The translations under genes were made by a program, and so were the position numbers. Positions 1 through 10,193 of a stretch of DNA of 64,000 nucleotides are shown piece by piece; within the stretch, counting starts at the first letter, position 1, and each line of letters opens with the position of its first letter. Origin of the DNA: Hexactinellida sp. DTS-2022 (lineage: Eukaryota; Porifera; Hexactinellida); NCBI GenBank assembly GCA_028753945.1, contig JAPNXP010000010.1:2979042-3043041 (forward strand). Direction: 5' to 3'. The notes under the pieces were generated by a model, which saw only the letters and a program-made list of their open reading frames with translations, was not told the DNA's origin and made no database searches.

Positions 1-1287
1 TTGCTATTTTCCACATACCTTATATTATAACAATAAATGACCGTTTGGAAGTAATAATTATATAAAAAATATGGTGATAATAATGAAACATTCCTTTTTA
101 TAGACATTAATATTAGGCGGACACTACTGTATCTACAAATAGTGAAGCAACTGCTCCTGCACTTGCTTCAATCGGTCATCAAATCTAGATGGTTTATCCT
201 ATAATTTAAGATTCTTTAAGGAATTTGTTATTCTCTAAATAGCTTGAAATTATAATACAAGGACGAGACGATAGATAAGGTAATGTTTATAACAGGCGTC
301 GCTGCCACTTATAATACTTTTATTGTCCTATTATCCAAGTCCAAATTCTACCAGAGTATAAATTGAACATAATTATTTGAGTGGTATCATATTCTATAAT
401 TATTATTACACTATTTAATCCGCTCCACAGCTAATATCTTTCATGTAACTGTATAATTTGGTAAAGCTACACTCCATCCATATGATAAATTATGCAACAA
501 TTATTTCCAGGAGTAGAATAATCTGTTACAGTTAATTGACAACGTCTCCTTAATTCTAATAATAATCACAAAATTATACTAAGATCAATTACTTAAATGA
601 GCAATAATACTTTTCTGAAACCGCCTGCTCAGTGTAATCTTTTAAAATTGCGTAGAGCACTATTTCTATTAAAAACTATATTAGGCCATATTAACAAAAT
701 AACTTATTTATAATCCCCGTCCGTCCCAAAATTCACCCCCGTCCGGATATTTCTTTTAGTATCTTCTGAACCAAATTGTACAAATATTAGCTATAAACTT
801 GTGTAAAGTACTCCTAATGTATCAATTTTTAATAAGTCATGTATTGAGGGCATTACGTTTAATTATTTGGCATTGTCATGTGAATTCTAATTAAATTTAA
901 ATTAATATTGTTTAGTATAGGATACTGATACGTGTATTTGCATATTACTGAAATACAAAATAAAATTAAAAATCCCGCCCGCAATCGGTATTTTATGAAA
1001 AAATCTGATTGATAAACAATTAATTTATTTTACCTGGCCTTATTAATTAACAGTCTTAGTTTAATAATATAAATAAAATTATTAAAACAGATTATTGTCT
1101 AGATAATCGACTTTAGATACGAGTCTGTGCGTATAGAATGTGTTTGCATTGTAATGTGCAAAATTGTCGTTACTAACTAGATATTGTTTCTTCTAGCAAC
1201 CACAGTGCATTCCAAACATTAAATATTGTTACTACGTTAGGAAAAAAATAGTATATAAACACAGATTAATTTTATTCTAAACTTTAA
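1..1287. other. AT-rich non-coding stretch
   Basis: I see no open frame of useful length, no RNA gene and no clear inverted repeat. The only compositional oddity is a pair of C-rich patches (CCCCGTCCGTCC and CCCCCGTCCGG) near 717-746. The last ~90 bases run up to the ATG of the Merlin transposase and would hold its promoter if it was ever expressed. Confidence 0.6.
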
Positions 1288-1930
1288 ATGGATTACATCC
1301 CATTACAAATCCCAACTATAATTTCCGACATCCCAACTGACTTTCTTCTCCCTCACCTGTATTCTCTAACATCAAACTACCAACACACAATTAACTGGTT
1401 ACGGGATTATGGCCTTTTAGCTCGTGCAATGCAATGCAAATGTGGGGAGGAAATGTATGAGGGTGCCTACGCCAACTCCCAGGATGGTTACAAGTGGAAA
1501 TGTCGCGCATGCAAGAGTTCCTGTTCAATCCGTTTTGGTTCCTTCTTTCATCCTTCCAAACTCTCGCTTACTTCGCTTCTCCAATTCATGTATCTCTGGT
1601 GTGAGGACATTCAGTCACACGCTATTATGGAGAAGCAGTTGCAGTGGGCACCAGCTACTGTTGTTGATTGGAAGAACTTTATGAGGGATATCTGTGTTGA
1701 AGAGATCATGCAAGATGCTGAACCCTTAGGTGGGCCCGGAATTATCGTGGAGATTGATGAATCCAAGTTCGGCAAACGTAAATACAACCGCGGAAGATTA
1801 GTAGTGGGGACTTGGGTTTTTGGAATAGTCGAGAGAGATTCAGGCCGAATGGTTATGTTATGTGTACCAGATAGATCTGCTGCAACTCTGCTACCCCTTA
1901 TCCAGCATTACGTCCTACCTGGCTCCGTAG
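1288..1930 (+). pseudogene. Merlin (IS1016/ISXO2-like) transposase, 5' part of split copy 1
   Basis: Starts at ATG 1288 and runs open to the insertion point. After a short N-terminal region comes a zinc-ribbon-like C-x-C...C-x2-C (MQCKCGEEM...WKCRACKSS), then the start of the DDE domain with the first acidic residue in VEIDESKFGKRKYNRGR. The frame breaks in the middle of GSVVYSDEW, where an element beginning CAGGGTTC is inserted. The rest of the gene lies at 7012-7309. The second copy at 10.2-11.1 kb (minus) is nearly identical and shows the uninterrupted sequence, so the break is secondary. Apart from the insertion this half has no stop or frameshift. Merlin transposases are DDE enzymes related to bacterial IS1016 and act by cut and paste in the nucleus. 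I could not find convincing terminal repeats for this copy. Confidence 0.9.
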
Positions 1931-1984
1931 CAGGGTTCTAAAAATGAGTGTAAAATTTAGGCGCCTTAATTTTGGTCATTCATA

Positions 1985-2200
1985 TCTACTCGCCATATTT
2001 TTTTTTCGTCTGAGCTCCAATTGATTTACTAGCCTTATTTTTTTTTTCAGAATTACCCCCTCTAGGTTTACTCGCCTTAGTTTTTTTTCGACCCTACCCC
2101 AATTGGTTTACTCGCCTTAGTTTTTTTTCGGCCATACCCAATTGGTTTACTCGCCTTACTTTTTTTTTTTCAGTCATAGCCCAATTGCTTTACTCATCAT
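1985..2200. repeat. Subterminal repeat array TTTACTCGCCTTA-poly(T)
   Basis: Variants of TTTACTCGCCTTA followed by 8-11 T recur at about 1987, 2025, 2067, 2107 and 2145, spaced 38-42 bp. Further TACACGCCTTAATT units lie at 2420-2475, and related units occur in the right arm (6850-7010). The position next to both ends of the 1931-7011 element suggests transposase-binding sites. That is inference. Confidence 0.75.
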
Positions 2201-2812
2201 GTAACAACCTTTAATCCATTTAAGTATGAATAAATGTTGATTAGCCACAATTTTTCAAGTTATACTTTGCACAATTACTGTTTACTATATGTAAAGCACC
2301 AATATTAGCTTTTCCTTATTAGAGATTTTTAATAAAATATTCACCTTTGGCACTAATTGGGTTAATTTATTAAGACTTTCAAAAAGCACTTGTTTCGAAT
2401 ATCTATTGTTCACTAAATATTTACACGCCTTAATTTACTTTCCTTAAGTTTTACACGCCTTAATTTTTTCGAATCTAATAAATTTATTTACTAGCCCATA
2501 GCCTACTATACATAAGGCCTCACAGTAAAATATGAAATCACGACCAGGGATGCGGTCGCCGCCGGGAAACTAAAATTATGGTATTGCAATTTTAGATCAA
2601 ATACAGTGACTTACTGCTTAAAAACAGCTAACTCAATAACTAGCAACTGTAATAAAGTAATACGTATACTCTCATTATACCATTAATCTTGTTACTTTGT
2701 GAGTTTGAATACAGTAACATAACATACACAATACAGAAACTACTAGAAAACCTCTATTTACTCTGGTAGATATAGTTACTTCACATAAGACAACTAACTC
2801 ATATCTAAATAA

Positions 2813-5717
2813 TCAGGAATCGAACTTTTTCAATTTCCGCTTTTCTAATCCCTTTAAAGTAAGGCTCGAATTGTAATTCTTGACAAGATTTGCAATTAGA
2901 CAATTTGCTTCACTCCGAACGAGACTTGATAGAATGGTTGAACCTTTCACATTACAAGAAGGACAAGTGGTTCTCCAACCTTCAAAACCACTATCAAGAC
3001 CAGTTAGGGAGCCAAAAGCAAGTGTTACTAAAATCTTTCTAGTTTGACCTTCTATCAAGAGGGACATAAGTTCACTATTACATTGGATTATAGTTAGAAT
3101 CTTCCAAACAATAATTAAAGATTCCAATGCAAGCTCTGAAGGATACTTTAGACCACCACGATCAGAAAGCTGCAGTAGTTGGTACCGGAATTCGAAGGAT
3201 TCATCTACTAGAATATCTTTGTCGATAATTAAAAGATCTCGGCATATTAAGCACGGTGAAGAATGCTTAAGGTATTGGTAGGCAGCATACCCAGCAATAA
3301 AAGCTAGTGACTGGAGTGTTGGGGTATCGCACTCAATGGCTAATACATCTGATAGAGCATCAAGAAAAGGATCAATGTCAATTTCTGTATCTGTATGTAA
3401 GCTATAAATGGGAGAGAAAGACTGAATAAATTCCTCCATAGAAATCTGGCTGGATGGTTGAGTGTTGGTATTAGAAAATAGAGTTAATAGATTGGAGATC
3501 TTCAAACGACGTTCAGCTACTAAAATTTGAAGGTACGAAACATGGTAATTTGATCCAGACATCATCCGAAAAAGTCCGAAATGGTGCTCTAGTGGTTCTG
3601 TCTGTAAGAAACGTGTTAAAATGTAAGCATATCCACACTGTCCAGTTAGATAATTAACTATTTGAGGGAGTACAATGCACGCGTGTCTTAAGCTTGTAAA
3701 AGTTTGCTTGCTCAATTTGCCATCTTTCAAAGAGTGTGATTCCCAAGTCTCTAGCCAATTTACTATCCTGGTTAAAAGATAAAGCGTTCGTCATTAACTG
3801 TGAAAGGGCGACATGAAGAATCATTTAAACGAATATGCTTATATGGAACATTTACATTAAACATGTTCCATAACGTGAGTATAATTTTGACGAAACTAGA
3901 GGTGTTTGTTTTCAACTCACTGCAACGTTGATCATTTTGGAGAGCTAGAGCAGCAATCGTGGACTCATGGATTACTTTCAGGACTAATTTGACATTTTGG
4001 CGTTCCAATACAGAAGGATAACATAATTTAAATGTCAACCGCGGGGCTAATTTTGCAAGACTCTCCTTCTCTGAGCTATAAAGGGCGCGTACATCTTGGA
4101 AAGAAGCGCAGCACACCTTTAAAGGAAATGAACAATAATCAAATCCAATATCGTCAAAATCGGGGTAGAAAAAACAATTATAACTGGACTTCAGATTTAG
4201 CCAATTGTTTCGTACAGATTTCAAAATATGGACGAAATCGAAAGTGAGATACAGAGGCCTGTTAGGAACACAAGGATGAGGTACACATGTTTCAAGCTTA
4301 CCAACAGGAGAGAATAGTTTGAATAACTTTACGTTAAGAGGATAGTTATCTGTTGAGATTACATCCACACCTAAACCACAAGTTTCGATATCTTTAATAC
4401 AAGCGAGTTTGATGGGGAATATCTTCTCAGCGGAAAGAGAGGCACATGGTAATAGACGAACTATAGTAGGCCATTTTTTTCTGGAGACTTGATACCATAA
4501 TAGCGAATACAGTCTTTATTGGATCTTCTGGGCTTAGACTAGAACCATATATCTTGCCTCCTTTATATGTGACATCAGATTTACGTGAATTTCGTCCATT
4601 TGCATAACGATAGTTTCTCAGCTTCAGTGAAAGAATTTGTCGCTTGCTTGAGGAAAGGAAAGAATTCACACTCAAGTCCGAATGAAGAATACAACTCCTC
4701 CAAAGTGTTGACATGAGGCAGAGATAGACAAGCCATTTGTTGAAGATACTTATAACATGCTGGTGAAATTAAATGTGCTTTAAGTGCCATAACCTGTGTG
4801 AGGATGTTGTACCTCCGCATGTTTTTGGGTACAATACTGTTTTCAAGCTGACATTGGATGAATTGAAGCCTGGATATTTCGGGGGAATCAGTTAATTAAT
4901 AGTTATCTCTAATTCACCATTAGAAGAAAGTACTTTGTTAATGAGTAGTTGGATATATATTGTCCTTCGCTAAAGATAAAGTCTCATTAACGGCCTTTGA
5001 AACAGATTCAGTGGACAGAACAGGACGAGGGGATATAGAAATCTCAGAGAGAATTGATTCAAGGTGTCGTATATCGCTGATTGAGCAAATTGGAATTGGT
5101 AAAATTTCTCCATTACGATAAGCTCTAACTGACAAATCGAAGGAGACGAAAATATGGGTGTTGACAATGATATTGTGTTCTGTCAGTAGAGGTAGCATAT
5201 AAATTAGACTATGATCATCTGGGTACCATAAAGACCATGTTTTAGGTAGGGAAAGCAAAGGTAACTTAGCTTGGATATCCTGGAAACAATTGATCTGATA
5301 TTTCTCTTTCTCTTCGCTCTCAGATGCCAGGCTACTTCATTGAACATTTCCTCATCTTTTGAGGTAGGTGACACACATCTGCGTAATTTTGGATCTAATA
5401 GATTGAGAACAGATTGAAGGGTGTCCTGGTAGAAAAACTGGAACGGCACCATCTATTAGCTTTGGGTTGACTACACTTGGAATTTCACGATAAGTACCAT
5501 CTCCGTTTGGAACTTTGTGAGTATACTCAACATCCTCCTGGCGAAAATGATTTACACACACGTAAACCCCCTTGAATGATTGTAAATCGTCTCTCCGAAA
5601 AACCTGAAGCCATCTGTGCCTTAGGTCATCTGGTTTCGTAGGTAGTTTAAAATCTGGGACACGGTGATCGTCGTTGTAGTTGATTTTGCATCCGAAAACG
5701 GCACAACTGTTGGGCAT
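2813..5717 (-). pseudogene. P-element (THAP9-like) transposase, decayed, copy 1
   Basis: The N-terminal THAP zinc finger (5717 down to ~5440) is well preserved: MPNSCAVFGC, a W, CVNHF and a terminal GAVPVFLP give the C2CH fold plus AVPx(F/L)LP signature of this DNA-binding domain. Further down, in shifted frames, are the RNase H-like transposase parts: STDNYPLN (catalytic Asp region, ~4360), DFVHILKSVRNNW (~4220) and EPLEHHFGLFRMMSGSNYH (~3580, with the acidic residue of the third catalytic position). Coding similarity runs through at least four frame segments (5352-5717, 4938-5258, 3772-4368, 2813-3730) with breaks between them, so no functional product is expected. Family knowledge: P/THAP transposases cut and paste DNA, using the THAP domain to bind sites inside the ends. 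Confidence 0.88.
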
Positions 5718-5803
5718 CGTTAGAAAAAAACTAATAAATTAATGGTAGTAGCATAAATCAAATTATAAGGTTAATTAATTAATAGGGAAATGGGCTCTGT
5801 AGG

Positions 5804-6510
5804 CATGGCCGAATCATGGGTCTCTGGGATCATAGGCTGGGTAAAATTAGGGGCCCCCTCCCCCCTTCAATCAAAATATGGATCACAAAATAACTAGTAT
5901 ATTTAATTGTATGATCACGATCCCTTCGGTCTCAAGTTAACTGGCGCTACGCGGCCTTACTCCTGATCAAACAATAAATTACATAGTTTGTTAATAATTG
6001 TCTTAGTCATATACATCCCATCCCTTCAAGCATTTTGCATACTCACAATATGTTACGTAAAACCCAATGAAAGCCTACTTCTGGGTCGATTTTGAATTTT
6101 AATTAATTTGTTCACCTATTTGTGTAAACAACAACAACACTAACAACAACAACAACAACAACAATTATTGAAATTAGAAATTTGTAACTGCGAAATTTGA
6201 AATCAGCATACTTGTTTACCTATTATAAAATTTTGAAGTTAGTGTCTATCTCAATTATAAATGCGGTTTCGATTCCCCCATCACTTTAATACACCCGGCA
6301 AACACAAACACACACAAACAAAGAAACAATCGTGCTTTTAATATATAGATTGTAATTTAATTACTTATTAGTAGGCCAATAATTACGTTTTGATAGATCA
6401 ACAATGTATTAATTAATGTAAAACTTACGACGAGCAGATTATATCGGGCCCCCAGAATCGACGGGCCCCTAGGCTGCAGCCTACTTAGCCTATTGGGTGA
6501 TCCGGCCCTG
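5804..6510. mobile_element. hAT-like non-autonomous element in P copy 1
   Basis: Left end CATGGCCGAATCATGGG and right end (reverse complement) CAGGGCCGGATCACCC are imperfect inverted repeats. They are flanked by 8-bp near-duplicates TCTGTAGG (5796-5803) and CCTGTAGG (6511-6518). No coding region. The interior holds a (CAA)n run at ~6129-6163 and a dispersed segment (6230-6330, TTCCCCCATCACTTTAATAC) that also occurs near 10,050-10,140. Confidence 0.65.
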
Positions 6511-7011
6511 CCTGTAGGGGTATTGTACTAATGGGAATGACATAAATAAATAACAAGATGGATTATTTAGCTGTAGAGCGTAATAAAAGTATAAATTTGC
6601 TATGTATGTTATATACCATAAACCACTTATTTATATCATGGGTGAATAACAACACAAAATTCTAAAATTAGCTTTGTGGTTAATATGCATATTTTTCGAT
6701 ATATATCGACTGCTAGTCACCGGAATATCTGTTTTTAAGCGGAATGTCACTAAATTTGATAAAAAATTGCAATTTCGTTTCCCGGCTGCGACCGCATCCC
6801 TGGTCAATATTTCATATTTTACTGTGAGGCCTTGGGTATAGTAAGCTATGACTAGCCTTAATTTTTTTTCTGGCACCCAATGAATAATTTTACTCGCCTT
6901 AATTTTTATATTTCGCTTTTTTCATTTATCATACTCGCCATACTATTTTTTCTTTAAAAAAAAAAAACAAGGCTTATGGCGAGTAAAAAAATTAAGGCGT
7001 GTAAAACCCTG

Positions 7012-7309
7012 CTCCGTAGTATACTCAGATGAGTGGGCTGCATACAATATCTTGGCTCATACACCCCAGTACACGCATCACACTGTCGACCATAGTGAGA
7101 ACTTCGTGAATCCAACTACTGGTGTGCACACTCAAGGAATTGAAGGTAGCTGGAACATTGTTAAGAAAAGAATGAGAAGAGGATCAACTACTAATCTTGA
7201 TGAACTGTTGGAAACACATCTGGCTGACGGTTGTTGGAGGAGGAGAAACAAGGATAACATCTTTAACAACATCATAAAAGGGATCCAAAACTTATATCCA
7301 GTCGTTTGA
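7012..7309 (+). pseudogene. Merlin transposase, 3' part of split copy 1
   Basis: Continues the frame broken at 1930. Taking up after the duplicated CTCCGTAG it reads GSVVYSDEWAAYNILAHTPQ, then THGIEGSW-like TQGIEGSWNIVKKRMRRG and a C-terminal NNIIKGIQNLYPVV followed by TGA. It supplies the second Asp (YSDEW) and the Glu (IEGSW) of the DDE triad. No internal stop. Together with 1288-1930 it would be about 310 residues, the usual length for the family. Confidence 0.9.
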
Positions 7310-7837
7310 TCTCATCGGTTAGGTTCGTTAATCTATATTAGCATTCTATTATATTATTCTTAAATACGAGTACTGCGACCGGAAATTGAATTGATGAAAT
7401 ATTATTATTATTATGTCAACGAGCCTTTCGGTCTCGGTCGATTCGCCACGGACAACCACTACGCGGTTTATCTTTTTTTAATAGACAATAAATCTCAATA
7501 TGCTTACCTATTGTAACAATTTGAAAGCTATTCTACATTCCAATTATAATTGCTCTTTCTATTTGCATATAACCTTAGTACAATCTCAACAAAATTGTTA
7601 ACAAACTAAGAAATAAATTTATAGTGGTAGTTCGCTTAATAGCAACCCGTTTTTGTCTATAAATCTGGTTGCTAATAGGCGAATGTTGCTAATTGGCGAA
7701 TGAAATTAACAGTTTTCACGCTTGGGATCTTAAAAGCGGTTGCTAATAAAGCAACTCCACTGTATATATATATATATTAAGATTTAAAACTCTGTATTTG
7801 GAACAGTTATTTTATTTCGGTGAGTTTTATATAGTAG
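7310..7837. other. Non-coding stretch between Merlin copy 1 and Transib-like element
   Basis: Contains a degenerate dispersed repeat (about 7375-7600, sharing CGGTCTCGG and ACCTATTGTAACAATTTGAAAG-type sequence with 5930-6260 and 10,020-10,080) and one Tigger-like MITE annotated separately. No gene seen. Confidence 0.6.
7622..7762. mobile_element. Tigger/mariner-type MITE (TA TSD)
   Basis: Ends TAGTGGTAGTTCGCTTAATA and, reverse complemented, CAGTGGAGTTGCTTTATTAG, each continuing into AGCAACC and flanked by TA. 141 bp, non-coding. Confidence 0.6.
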
Positions 7838-9642
7838 CACAGTGGCTTATGGCAGGGAATAGACCAATTATTGAGGTCTGTATTATTGTGTTTTCAAGCT
7901 TGTTTATTGTTATTTGATTGCCATAGTGTTCTAAATTTCAAATTTCCAGCTTATCTAAAGCCTACAAGTATATAAAAATTGCCTTCGAACGTTGGAGTAA
8001 TTTAGTTCCATTTGCGGTTTTGTTGGAATTTGAAATAAGGTATTCTACTTAGAGTCAATATAATTATGTTACTATGGCAATTTTTTGTGTGTACTAAATT
8101 TAGATTAGTAATATAAGTATTCTGAAACTGTATTTTTTAATCATAGTAGTGTAGCTTAAATATTTTTCCAAGAAAATATTATTTTTAATATCACCTGTAA
8201 AATTAAACAAATTGTAACAAATCTAGATATTTGAAGTGTGCGGAAACACCATTATGCAAAGAAATGCAAATTGAATATACTTTCAGAAAATCAATTAATG
8301 TATGTAGAGTTAGTATACAAAGTCACAACCTCCGGTTCGCTCCGGAAATAAAAATATATACTACATTCCAATGTGATCATTCGGTTACTATGCAAGATTC
8401 CAAGTCTCAATTTGGTAACTGCAATTCAATATCCATTGTAACCACCAAGTTATTTGATTCTGCTGTTTCATATGTGATATATATTTTGTTTAAGATAGTA
8501 GTGACCATAATTCGCGTCAATTTCATTCATTTTTTTGTGTATTTATCTCAAATGGCAGCTAGTGATCAGAATATCCCCAAGACCAGACTTGATTTGGCAA
8601 AGATTTTTTCGCATGAATTCAATATTCAAGCAGCATTGACTGAAATTGAAGAGTCTGTTGGAATAAATAATAGTGCCTTGCAATCATTGCTATGGAGGGT
8701 TCGTAATAATGTGAGGAAAGGAAGGAAGTCAGTTGACGAATTGGATGGAGAATGGTGGAATTCTCAAATCGATTTTAATTATGGACTTTAAAAAGAGTCG
8801 TCTATCAACTCCAGCTGACTTTACTACGTCCTCTGTGCCTGATGAAAGTAGACCTATCCATAGAAAGAGTCTCGATAGTGTTTATTTGAAACATCAGAGA
8901 TCACGCCTCTCTAAATTACTGGAGTGCATTAAAGAAATTTCAGAAATTGAAGACATGTCAGAAATTTCAATCGCAGCTATTTCTTTACAATTGGTATCCA
9001 ATCAAGACGATAACCGTCAGTTAGCTCAGATTTCCAAAAAGATTGCCTATGCTGGAGATTTTAGTGATGCGATAACACGAAAAAAGTTCCGATTGATAAG
9101 TAGTTGCTTCTTCTTGATTATTTGGAAATTGGTAAAAGAAAATATACGAGCTTACGTCAGCTGTAAATAGTGTATTATATAATTAATAAACCTATTTTGA
9201 ATGAATTAAGGCAATAAGTAAATTAATTTTCTAAGCAATTCCTAGGTACAGTCGACACATAATTGCAAAATATTAATTTAAGGGGTTAAATTAATTAATA
9301 CCAGAAATTAAAAAAAAACACGGTTGTATGACGTCATAACTAATACATCTGGAGCCATAAATAATTTTTTTATATGTCAAAAGATACATAGGCATCGATA
9401 ACCCATATGTAATTAATTCATAGTACAACGCAAACTCGAAAGATATAGCGGATTTCAGAATTTCAAAAAAATAAGTAACATCATCATGACGTCATAACAG
9501 ACAAAGTATGAGGTGTAAATAAATTTTGATATGACCAAACATTTTCTAAACATCGATAACCCATATGTAATTAATACATTATAATAGGCTAAAGTGCACA
9601 CAGATATCTATTCCCTACCAACTGCGATTTTAAGCCACTGTG
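7838..9642 (+). mobile_element. Transib/RAG-like non-autonomous element, copy 1 (1,805 bp, 5-bp TSD)
   Basis: Starts CACAGTGGCTTA and ends TAAGCCACTGTG, a 12-bp perfect inverted repeat whose first seven bases equal the RSS heptamer CACAGTG. The 5-bp duplication AGTAG lies at 7833-7837 and 9643-9647. A second inner block, GG(C/T)AGGGAATAGA, starts 14 bp from the left terminus but 24 bp from the right terminus. It carries a decayed N-terminal fragment of a transposase similar to the RAG1-like relic at 55.7-57.8 kb. 5-bp duplications and CAC-starting ends are the hallmark of Transib. Copy 2 at 22,826-24,630 has exactly the same length. Confidence 0.75.
8552..9170 (+). pseudogene. N-terminal fragment of Transib-like transposase, decayed (copy 1)
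   Basis: From ATG 8552 the frame reads MAASDQNIPKTRLDLAKIF... to SVDELDGEWWNSQIDFNYGL and stops at 8791. Homology continues in another frame as SEISIAAISLQLVSNQDDNR, and then in a third frame as LEIGKRKYTSLRQL near 9115-9165. The same order (LDGERW, then VSEVKIAALALQAISNQ, then LEIGKRKYTQLRQL) is seen in the relic at 55,664-57,783 (minus). It therefore corresponds to the region before the catalytic core, with at least two frameshifts, and the core itself is deleted. Not expected to make an active protein. Confidence 0.7.
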
Positions 9643-10193
9643 AGTAGTCCACTTCTCTATTTGCCTATGTTAATACTAATGGTACAATGGAGTTCCTTCA
9701 TTAAGAACTCTGGTTTCGTTGCAAGAATAGTTGCTAATAGGGAAGTTGCTTTACTCCTCACCATTTCTACTATGGAGTAAGTAGAAAGGGACGTAATATA
9801 CATCCCTTTCTACCATTTCCCATCGTTTAGGCTTGTCTACCTGTATTCCCGATGCAAGCTGAAGTTTGGGTTTTTATTTTATTTTCCGTAATTTGCTTCC
9901 CTATTTTTGTAAACAACAACATAAATACAGTGTACTCCGCTTAATTGGGACACCTATGTCCCAGGCCAATTGTCCCAATTAAGCGGAGTACACTGTATAC
10001 ATATGTATTATAAATTTGAAAATGCGGTAGTCGTAATCAGCATAATTATGTACCTATTAGGAGATTTGGAAGTTTGTTTCTATTTAAATGCTGTTTCAAT
10101 TCCCCCATCACTTTAATACAACCCGACAAACAAACAAGCAACCTCACAGCACTTGAATTTTAATAATATATATATAATCGTTTAGATACTGAG
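9643..10193. other. Non-coding stretch with small repeats
   Basis: Holds a degenerate Tigger-like segment (~9680-9770, TACAATGGAGTTCC...GTTGCTAATAGG), a short inverted repeat GTAGAAAGGGA/TCCCTTTCTAC at ~9780-9820, a 68-bp palindromic MITE (separate entry), and a copy of the dispersed TTCCCCCATCACTTTAATAC repeat at ~10,080. No gene. Confidence 0.6.
9928..9995. mobile_element. 68-bp palindromic Tigger-like MITE
   Basis: Two 25-bp arms are exact reverse complements (each starts CAGTGTACTCCGCTTAATTG) around an 18-bp centre, flanked by TA on both sides (9926-9927, 9996-9997). The terminal sequence is typical of pogo/Tigger-type MITEs. Confidence 0.75.

Larger units (their letters stand above)
2497..6850 (-). 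mobile_element. P-type element, copy 1 (7-bp TSD ACTAGCC)
   Basis: Terminal inverted repeats begin CATAGCCTACTATA on the left and read AGCTATG at the right end. The similarity continues inward through AAGGCCTCACAGTAAAATAT and an ACCAGGGATGCGGTCGC motif (2543-2559; its complement near 6788-6804). ACTAGCC is duplicated at 2490-2496 and 6851-6857. The element entered one of the TTTACT(C/A)GCCTTA repeats of the surrounding element. It carries a decayed THAP transposase on the minus strand and a 707-bp hAT-like element. Confidence 0.88.
1931..7011. mobile_element. Non-autonomous element (CAGGGTT ends, 8-bp TSD) inserted in Merlin copy 1; host of P copy 1
   Basis: Ends are CAGGGTTCTA... on the left and ...TAAAACCCTG on the right. 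The 8 bases CTCCGTAG flank it on both sides (1923-1930 and 7012-7019), and the intact Merlin copy has this sequence once, so the boundaries are firm. Without the nested P element (2497-6850) it is only about 720 bp and has no coding capacity. Both arms are built from repeats of TTTACTCGCCTTA followed by T-rich stretches. An 8-bp duplication with CAGGG ends fits hAT; I saw no transposase of its own. Confidence 0.85.

Noticed and set aside
8231-8551. Upstream extension of the Transib-like frame
   Set aside because: It would need a TTG start and precedes the ATG at 8552 that aligns with the start of the relic at 57,783; treated as untranslated.
7838-9642. hAT element because the ends contain CAGTGG
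   Set aside because: Both copies have 5-bp, not 8-bp, duplications, the terminal repeat starts CAC, and the internal frames match a RAG1-like relic.
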